From Peterkaempfera bronchialis (lineage in GTDB: Bacteria > Actinomycetota > Actinomycetes > Streptomycetales > Streptomycetaceae), in contig NZ_CP031264.1 in assembly GCF_003258605.2 (NCBI RefSeq), forward strand, positions 4,340,001-4,404,000: DNA of 64,000 bases, written 5' to 3'. Position numbers and translations under genes: made by a program. The notes under the pieces were generated by a model that saw nothing but the letters and a program-made list of their open reading frames with translations, was not told the origin of the DNA and did not search any database. Below are positions 59,496 to 64,000 of this stretch, piece by piece (position 1 is the first letter of the stretch; every line of letters begins with the position of its first letter).

Positions 59496-60362
59496 ATGAG
59501 TGGAACCGGTGGACAGGAGGTCCGCCCTGGTCAGGGGCGGAGCAATGGACAGGGCCCGGCGCAGGCGAGCGGCCCGCCGGAGCGCCAGCAGGGGCCGATG
59601 CTGCTGCGGCGCGGCCGGGTGGCGGCCGAGACGACGGACCAGCGGCTGCTGGACACCACCGGCCCCACGGACTGGCTGCACACCGACCCATGGCGGGTGC
59701 TGCGGATCACCTCGGAGTTTGTCGAGGGCTTCGGCGGCCTCGCCGAGCTGCCGCCCGCGGTGAGCGTCTTCGGCTCCGCCCGGACCGCGCGGGACTCCGC
59801 CGAGTACCAGGTCGGGATCAAGATCGGGCGGACGCTGGCCGAGGCGGGCTATGCGGTGATCACCGGCGGCGGCCCCGGCGCGATGGAGGCGGCCAACCGG
59901 GGCGCCGTCGAGGCGGGCGGCGTGTCGGTGGGGCTCGGCATCGAGCTGCCCTTCGAGCAGGGGCTCAACGAGTATGTCGACCTGGGGCTGAACTTCCGGT
60001 ACTTCTTCGTCCGCAAGACGATGTTCGTGAAGTACGCGCGGGGCTTTGTGGTGCTGCCGGGCGGCTTCGGCACCCTGGACGAGCTCTTCGAGGCGCTCAC
60101 GCTGGTGCAGACCCGCAAGGTGACCCGCTTCCCCGTGGTGCTCTTCGGCACCGAGTACTGGGGCGGGCTGGTCGACTGGCTGCGCACCACCCTGATCGCC
60201 CAGGGCAAGGCGTCGCCGAGCGATCTGGACCTCTTCCATGTCACCGACGACGTGGCCGACATGATGGCGGTCCTGGAGGACGCGCGGCAGCGCAACGGCG
60301 ACCAGGAGAGCGCCGAGCGGGCGGCGTACGCGGCCTTCGAGCGGGACGTCGAAGAGGTCTAG
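59496..60362 (+). CDS. LOG-family (TIGR00730) phosphoribohydrolase
   Basis: 288 residues, ATG 59496. TACCCT (59484-59489) ends 6 bases upstream and no Shine-Dalgarno sequence is seen: probably leaderless. A Gly/Gln-rich N-terminus of about 35 residues precedes the Rossmann-like core with VSVFGSARTARDSAEYQ, ITGGGPGAMEAANRGA and LPGGFGTLDELFE, the last being the LOG motif. Such enzymes release cytokinin bases or AMP from nucleotide monophosphates. The gene lies between dapE and folP2-like, as Rv1205 does near Rv1207 in M. tuberculosis. Confidence 0.9.
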   Translation: MSGTGGQEVRPGQGRSNGQGPAQASGPPERQQGPMLLRRGRVAAETTDQRLLDTTGPTDWLHTDPWRVLRITSEFVEGFGGLAELPPAVSVFGSARTARDSAEYQVGIKIGRTLAEAGYAVITGGGPGAMEAANRGAVEAGGVSVGLGIELPFEQGLNEYVDLGLNFRYFFVRKTMFVKYARGFVVLPGGFGTLDELFEALTLVQTRKVTRFPVVLFGTEYWGGLVDWLRTTLIAQGKASPSDLDLFHVTDDVADMMAVLEDARQRNGDQESAERAAYAAFERDVEEV

Positions 60363-60374
60363 CTCCGGCCGGAC

Positions 60375-61238
60375 TCAGGCGAGCCCCCGGCGGGCCACCG
60401 CCGGGGGACGGGTGCCGAGGATCGACGCGACCATGTCCAGCACCTGCCGGGTCTCCGCCACCTGGTGCACCCGGTAGATCCGGGCGCCCAGCCAGGCGGA
60501 GACGGCGGTGGTGGCCAGCGTGCCCAGCAGCCGCTCGTCCACCGGCCGGTCGAGGGTCTCGCCGACGAAGTCCTTGTTGGAGAGCGAGACCAGCACCGGC
60601 CAGCCGGTGGCGGTCATCTCCGGCAGCCGGCGGGTGGCCTCCAGCGAGTGGCGGGTGTTCTTGCCGAAGTCGTGCCCCGGGTCGATGACCACCGCGTCGC
60701 GGCGCACCCCGAGCGCCACCGCGCGCTCGGCCAGGCCCGTGGTCACCCGCAGGATGTCGGCCATCACATCCGGGTACCCCACCCGGTGCGGGCGGGTGCG
60801 CGGCTCGGCGCCGCCCGCGTGGGTGCAGACGATCCCCACGCCGTACCGGGCGGCCACCTCGGCCAGCAGCGGGTCGACCCCGCCCCAGGCGTCATTGAGC
60901 AGGTCGGCGCCGACCTCGCAGACCGCCTCGCCGACCTCGTGCCGCCAGGTGTCCACGCTGATCACCGCCTCCGGGTGGCGCTTGCGCAGCTCGGCCACGA
61001 AGGGCACGGTGCGCCGCAGCTCCTCCTCGACCGTGACCTCCTCGCCGGGACCGGCCTTCACCCCACCGATGTCCAGGATCGCCGCCCCCTCGGCCACCGC
61101 CCGGTCGGCGGCGGCGAACGCCGCCTCGTCCGCGAAGGTGGCCCCCCGGTCGAAGAAGGAGTCGGGCGTCCGGTTGACGATCGCCATGATGACGAGGTCG
61201 TCGTCGCCGAACTCGCGCCGTCCCAGCCTCAGTGCCAC
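60375..61238 (-). CDS. folP: Dihydropteroate synthase homologue, FolP2-like
   Basis: 287 residues from GTG 61238, with GGGAGGA upstream. A TIM-barrel pterin-binding protein: IMAIVNRTPDSFFDRG, AILDIGG, VISVDTWRHEV, LLNDAWGG, VVIDPGHDFGKNTRHSLEA and VSLSNKDFVGE. Several DHPS active-site positions differ: the usual GGESTRPG loop reads GGVKAGPG and the SRKSF segment reads SNKDF. With its position beside LOG and tag this indicates the FolP2 group, whose mycobacterial member is reported to lack DHPS activity. Its real substrate is unknown. Convergent with the LOG gene. Confidence 0.82.
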   Translation of the reverse strand: MALRLGRREFGDDDLVIMAIVNRTPDSFFDRGATFADEAAFAAADRAVAEGAAILDIGGVKAGPGEEVTVEEELRRTVPFVAELRKRHPEAVISVDTWRHEVGEAVCEVGADLLNDAWGGVDPLLAEVAARYGVGIVCTHAGGAEPRTRPHRVGYPDVMADILRVTTGLAERAVALGVRRDAVVIDPGHDFGKNTRHSLEATRRLPEMTATGWPVLVSLSNKDFVGETLDRPVDERLLGTLATTAVSAWLGARIYRVHQVAETRQVLDMVASILGTRPPAVARRGLA

Positions 61239-61385
61239 GCGTCCTCCCGATCCGTGCTCACCCGCCCGGTTCTCACCCGGGTGGTCCATCATGGTCGTCG
61301 CCGGTGCGCGATGATGGCCCAGGGGCTCTTGCCAGAGGTCATGATCCCCCACGCGGCGGCGCAGGGGTGACGGGAGGAGCGGATC

Positions 61386-61856
61386 GTGTTCTGGTTGATC
61401 GTGGTCGGTATGGCCGTGGTGGTGGCGGTGGCCGCACTGGTGGCGCTGGGCGCCGGCGGGGCGATGCCGGACGCCGCCCCCGACCGGCTGGCCCCCCGGC
61501 TGCCGCAGGAACGGCCGCTGAACCGGTCCGACATCGACGAGCTGCGGCTGCCGATGGCGCTGCGCGGCTACCGGATGGACGAGGTGGACGACGTCCTGGA
61601 CCGGCTCGGCGCCGAGCTGGCCCTGCGGGACGCCCGGATCGCCGAGCTGGAGGCGGCGGCGGCCGGCAGCCGGGCCGGGCACACCCTGACCCTGGACAAG
61701 GACCGCCCCGGGGACCACCTGCACGAGGGCCACCCGCACGAGGACCACCAGCACCGGGACCACCAGCACCAGGACCACCCGCACGAGGACCACCCCTACG
61801 GCACCCCGCAGGACGCCTCCGCGCTGCCCACCCCCGGCGAGGAGGGCCGGGGATGA
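61386..61856 (+). CDS. DivIVA-like membrane protein with His-rich tail
   Basis: 156 residues from GTG 61386, with GGGAGGAG 8 bases upstream. N-terminal transmembrane helix (IVVGMAVVVAVAALVALG), then a short DivIVA-type motif LRGYRMDEVDDVLDRLGAEL and an Ala/Glu coiled coil. Residues about 110-137 hold 11 His in Asp/Glu/Pro/Gln-His pairs (GDHLHEGHPHEDHQHRDHQH and on), encoded by near-repeated DNA. DivIVA-domain proteins of this size (Rv1209-like) are of unknown function, possibly polar growth. The tail looks metal-binding. Its stop overlaps the tag start by 4 bases. Confidence 0.83.
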   Translation: MFWLIVVGMAVVVAVAALVALGAGGAMPDAAPDRLAPRLPQERPLNRSDIDELRLPMALRGYRMDEVDDVLDRLGAELALRDARIAELEAAAAGSRAGHTLTLDKDRPGDHLHEGHPHEDHQHRDHQHQDHPHEDHPYGTPQDASALPTPGEEGRG

Positions 61857-62440
61857 CCGGCGCCGTGGCCGGTGCCGACGGGCTGCTGCGCTGCACCTGG
61901 GGCAACTCCGCCGAGGACTACCGGATCTACCACGACACCGAGTGGGGCCGCCCGGTCCGGGGTGACGACGCGCTCTTCGAACGGGTCTGCCTGGAGGCAT
62001 TCCAGTCGGGGCTCTCCTGGATCACCATCCTGCGCCGCCGGGAGAACTTCCGAGCCGCCTTCGACGGCTTTGTGATCGAGAAGGTCGCCGCCTTCACCGA
62101 TGCCGACCGCGAGCGGCTGCTCCAGGACGCGGGCATCATCCGCAACCGCGCCAAGATCGACGCCGCAGTGGCCAACGCCCGCGCCGCCCTGGAGCTGCCG
62201 GCCGGCCTGGACGCGCTGATCTGGTCGTACGCCGGGGACCCGGCCCGCCCGGCGCCGCGTACCCCGGCCGATGTGCCCGCCACCACGGCGGAGTCCGCGG
62301 CGCTCGCCAAGGAGCTCAAGCGCCGCGGCTTCCGCTTTGTGGGGCCCACCACCGCCTATGCGCTGATGCAGGCCTGCGGGCTGGTCGACGACCACCTGGC
62401 CGACTGCTTCGCCCGGGGCGGCGGCACCGCCGCCGCGTAG
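61853..62440 (+). CDS. tag: DNA-3-methyladenine glycosylase I
   Basis: 195 residues, ATG 61853 in an ATGA overlap with the DivIVA-like gene. The zinc site of Tag is complete: Cys14 (LLRCTWGN), His27 (IYHDTEWG), His181 and Cys185 (DDHLADCF). Also typical are FERVCLEAFQSGLSWITILR and FRFVGPTTAYALMQACGLV. It excises N3-methyladenine from alkylated DNA to start base-excision repair. Constitutive, as expected for Tag; co-transcription with the DivIVA-like gene is likely. Confidence 0.95.
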   Translation: MTGAVAGADGLLRCTWGNSAEDYRIYHDTEWGRPVRGDDALFERVCLEAFQSGLSWITILRRRENFRAAFDGFVIEKVAAFTDADRERLLQDAGIIRNRAKIDAAVANARAALELPAGLDALIWSYAGDPARPAPRTPADVPATTAESAALAKELKRRGFRFVGPTTAYALMQACGLVDDHLADCFARGGGTAAA

Positions 62441-62459
62441 CGGGCAGGCTGGCGGCGGG

Positions 62460-63263
62460 CTACTTCCCCAGGTAGTGGGGCCGCTTCTTGTCCAGGAAAG
62501 CCTGCACCGCGATGGCGTGGTCCTCGGCGGAGCCGGCCAGGGTCTGCAACTCGTCCTCCTTGTCCAGCGTCTCGCTCAGCGAGTGCGACCAGCCGAAGGC
62601 GATCGACTCCTTGATCGCGCCCAGCGCCACCGTGGGACCCTCCGCCAGCCGCCGGGCGAAGGCCCGGGCGGTCGCGGCCAGCTCGCCCGCCGGGACCACC
62701 TGGGTCGCCAGGCCCAGCTCCAGCGCCTCCGCCGCCGCCACGGTGCGGGGCAGCATCAGCAGCTCGGTCGCCCTGGCGTGGCCGACCAGCCGGGGGAGCG
62801 TCCAGGAGGCGCCGGAGTCCGCCGTCAGCGCCACCCCGGCGAAGGAGGTGTTGAAGCCCGCGGTGTCCGCCACGATCCGGAAGTCGCAGGCGAAGGCGAG
62901 CGAGGCACCCGCCCCCGCCGCCACGCCGTTGACCGCCGCCACGGTCGGCTTGCGCATCCCGGCCAGCGCCCTGACCAGCGGGTTGTAGTGCTCCGCGACG
63001 GTGGCCAGCGCCGGGCCGCCGCCCTCCCGGGCCTCCGCCAGCTTCCCGATGTGCTCCTTGAGGTCCTGCCCGACGCAGAAGGCCCGGTCCCCGGCGCCGG
63101 TGAGCAGCACCGCCCGTACCGCCGGGTCCTCGGCGACTGCGGCGACCGTGTCACGCAGGGCCACCTTGGCCGCCGTGTCCAGTGCGTTCATGGCGGCGGG
63201 ACGGTCGAGGGTGAGGACGGCGAGCCCGCCGTCGAGTTCGTACTGCACCGGGCTGTCGGCCAT
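62460..63263 (-). CDS. Enoyl-CoA hydratase/isomerase (PaaG-like crotonase)
   Basis: 267 residues, ATG 63263. Crotonase core: oxyanion-hole segments RAFCVGQDLKEH and VNGVAAGAGASLAFACDFRI, then TADSGASWTLPRLVG, where the Asp matches the catalytic residue of PaaG-type isomerases and the second hydratase Glu is absent. C-terminal AFLDKKRPHYLGK. It would act on a CoA ester such as epoxyphenylacetyl-CoA or a beta,gamma-enoyl-CoA; no other paa genes are nearby, so the pathway is open. Convergent with tag. Confidence 0.85.
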   Translation of the reverse strand: MADSPVQYELDGGLAVLTLDRPAAMNALDTAAKVALRDTVAAVAEDPAVRAVLLTGAGDRAFCVGQDLKEHIGKLAEAREGGGPALATVAEHYNPLVRALAGMRKPTVAAVNGVAAGAGASLAFACDFRIVADTAGFNTSFAGVALTADSGASWTLPRLVGHARATELLMLPRTVAAAEALELGLATQVVPAGELAATARAFARRLAEGPTVALGAIKESIAFGWSHSLSETLDKEDELQTLAGSAEDHAIAVQAFLDKKRPHYLGK

Positions 63264-63632
63264 GGGGTGTCCTGTCCTGTGAGGGTGGGGTCCCGGTCAG
63301 CATGCCGGAGCCGGAGCAGGTCTCGGCAGTGTGACGTGCGGCACCTTTGCGCGTTGCCGGGGAGAGACCGCCGCGCAAGGCCCTGTCCAAGGGGTGGACA
63401 CCCATAAAGGGAGGCGGGGGTACCGCTTTTCGAAGCCCGCGCGTCGGGCGGCGGTCCCCGGCCGGGTGTCGGAATGCGGAGGTTTGGGACCGGTGGCTGC
63501 GGATGTGCGCAGAGTGATGTTGGTCATTGGGCCTTCCGATGCGGGATAATGGGCTCCGATCAATGCGTTCGATACCGGCGGTGGACGGACCGGTGGTACG
63601 TCGATGAGCAGGTTGCAGGAAGGGGAACGAGC
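63264..63632. other. Divergent promoter region, crotonase / DUF3117
   Basis: No gene supported in these 369 bases. TTGGTC (63520-63525) and GATAAT (63545-63550) with 19-base spacing form a plausible promoter for the DUF3117 gene, with a leader of about 75 bases and AGGAAGGGGA as ribosome-binding site. Confidence 0.4.
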
Positions 63633-63800
63633 ATGGCGGCCATGAAGCCGCGGACGGGCGACGGCCCGCTCGAGGTGACCAAGGAGGGGCGGGGCATCGT
63701 CATGCGAGTTCCGCTTGAGGGCGGCGGTCGGCTCGTCGTGGAGCTCACGCCCGACGAGGCCGACGCGCTGGGCGAGGCCCTGAAGAGGGCCTGCGGCTGA
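63633..63800 (+). CDS. DUF3117 small conserved protein
   Basis: 55 residues, ATG 63633, with AGGAAGGGGA upstream. MAAMKPRTGDGPLEVTKEGR followed by GIVMRVPLEGGGRLVVELTP and DEADALGEALKRACG is the actinobacteria-wide DUF3117 family (Rv1211 in M. tuberculosis), highly conserved yet of unknown function. Compact alpha/beta pattern, cytosolic. Its place after tag matches the mycobacterial order. Confidence 0.93.
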   Translation: MAAMKPRTGDGPLEVTKEGRGIVMRVPLEGGGRLVVELTPDEADALGEALKRACG

Positions 63801-63833
63801 GCCGGTCGGTGAGTCTCTCCCTCCACGGAGCGT

Positions 63834-63870
63834 GAAGGCCCTGCCAGGACATCGTCCCGGCAGGGCTTTC
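63834..63870. terminator. Terminator after DUF3117
   Basis: Stem of 63834-63849 with 63855-63870 (one G-U pair, one mismatch), short loop, 34 bases past the stop. Confidence 0.7.
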
Positions 63871-63914
63871 GCCGTCTCCGGGGCGCCGTCTCCGGGGCGC
63901 CGTCTCCGGAAGCG
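63871..63914. repeat. 14-base tandem repeat x3
   Basis: GCCGTCTCCGGGGC three times, the last copy imperfect, in the non-coding gap between DUF3117 and the methyltransferase. Confidence 0.85.
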
Positions 63915-63931
63915 AGTGGTGCCGAGCGGTG

Positions 63932-64000
63932 TCAGCGCTTGACCGCGCAGAGCAGTCCGTCGCTCACCGGCAGCAGCGCCGGCAGCACCATGTCGCTCTC
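63932..64000 (-). CDS. C-terminal end of a probable SAM-dependent O-methyltransferase (partial)
   Basis: Only the last 22 codons are present, ending with TGA at 63932. The peptide SDMVLPALLPVSDGLLCAVK followed by Arg matches the closing strand of the small O-methyltransferase family (Rv1220c-like), where VLLPLSDGLLLA is typical. Neighbour order supports this. With so few residues the call is provisional. Confidence 0.55.
   Translation of the reverse strand, partial: ESDMVLPALLPVSDGLLCAVKR

Overview
The window is very GC-rich actinomycete chromosome with the strong third-position G/C bias of Streptomycetaceae (Streptomyces, Kitasatospora or Streptacidiphilus). Supporting markers are mshB (mycothiol synthesis), an Lsr2-family protein, SpoIIE-type PP2C phosphatases fused to anti-sigma-like kinases, a septum-formation-like membrane protein, a CebR-type operator at a cellulase gene, and a BldK-type oligopeptide permease locus. 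No rRNA, tRNA, CRISPR array, insertion sequence or phage gene was seen. The order ychF - mutT - lpqW-like/typA - mshB - DUF6113 - fdxA - dapC - dapE - LOG - folP2-like - DivIVA-like - tag - DUF3117 resembles the Mycobacterium tuberculosis Rv1112-Rv1220 segment as I recall it, so most of the window is old core chromosome with lineage-specific insertions.

Layout. 1-2.0 kb: end of ychF, then a small accessory patch (VapBC-like toxin-antitoxin pair, DUF6087-like gene). 2.0-5.2 kb: MFS exporter divergent from a TetR regulator around a near-perfect 22-bp operator, an Lsr2 variant and a small secreted protein. 5.4-8.9 kb: DUF4190/septum-formation-like protein, secreted CBM2-GH5 endoglucanase under two CebR-like boxes, MutT. 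9.0-14.9 kb: two tandem PAS-PAS-GAF-SpoIIE-HATPase proteins. 14.9-18.9 kb (minus): succinate dehydrogenase operon (small protein, sdhC-like anchor, sdhA, sdhB) with a TGTGA-N6-TCACA box upstream. 19.3-23.3 kb: LpqW-like lipoprotein and typA. 23.7-42.1 kb: three complete five-gene peptide/nickel-class ABC importers; A (23.7-29.4) and B (29.6-35.3) are tandem on plus, and C (35.8-42.1, minus) has the permease-SBP-permease-ATPase-ATPase order of bldKABCDE. A degraded RCC1 gene lies where B meets C. 42.7-47.1 kb (minus): large proline-rich membrane protein, DUF6113 protein, mshB, small membrane protein. 47.5-54.6 kb: DPP4-like S9 peptidase, ABC exporter pair, NarL-type response regulator with no kinase beside it, transglutaminase-like protein and GNAT. 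54.7-64.0 kb: ferredoxin, dapC, a secreted Ala/Gly-rich protein, a lysozyme-like membrane protein, dapE, LOG-like protein, folP2-like, DivIVA-like with a His-rich tail, tag, crotonase, DUF3117, and the tail of an O-methyltransferase.

How it fits together. The importers and the S9 peptidase fit uptake and processing of extracellular peptides; in S. coelicolor BldK imports a signal needed for aerial growth. The two SpoIIE-like proteins fit anti-sigma/anti-anti-sigma switching. The cellulase, its CebR boxes and the CRP-like box at sdh link carbon supply to respiration. dapC and dapE serve lysine and peptidoglycan synthesis and mshB serves redox buffering. Most notable unusual structures: a 93-bp in-frame triplication of the response-regulator 3' end with G-quadruplex-type runs (52.4-52.7 kb), a 317-nt identical block shared by operons A and B within otherwise diverged operons, the RCC1 relic at the B/C junction, and the His-rich tail of the DivIVA-like protein.
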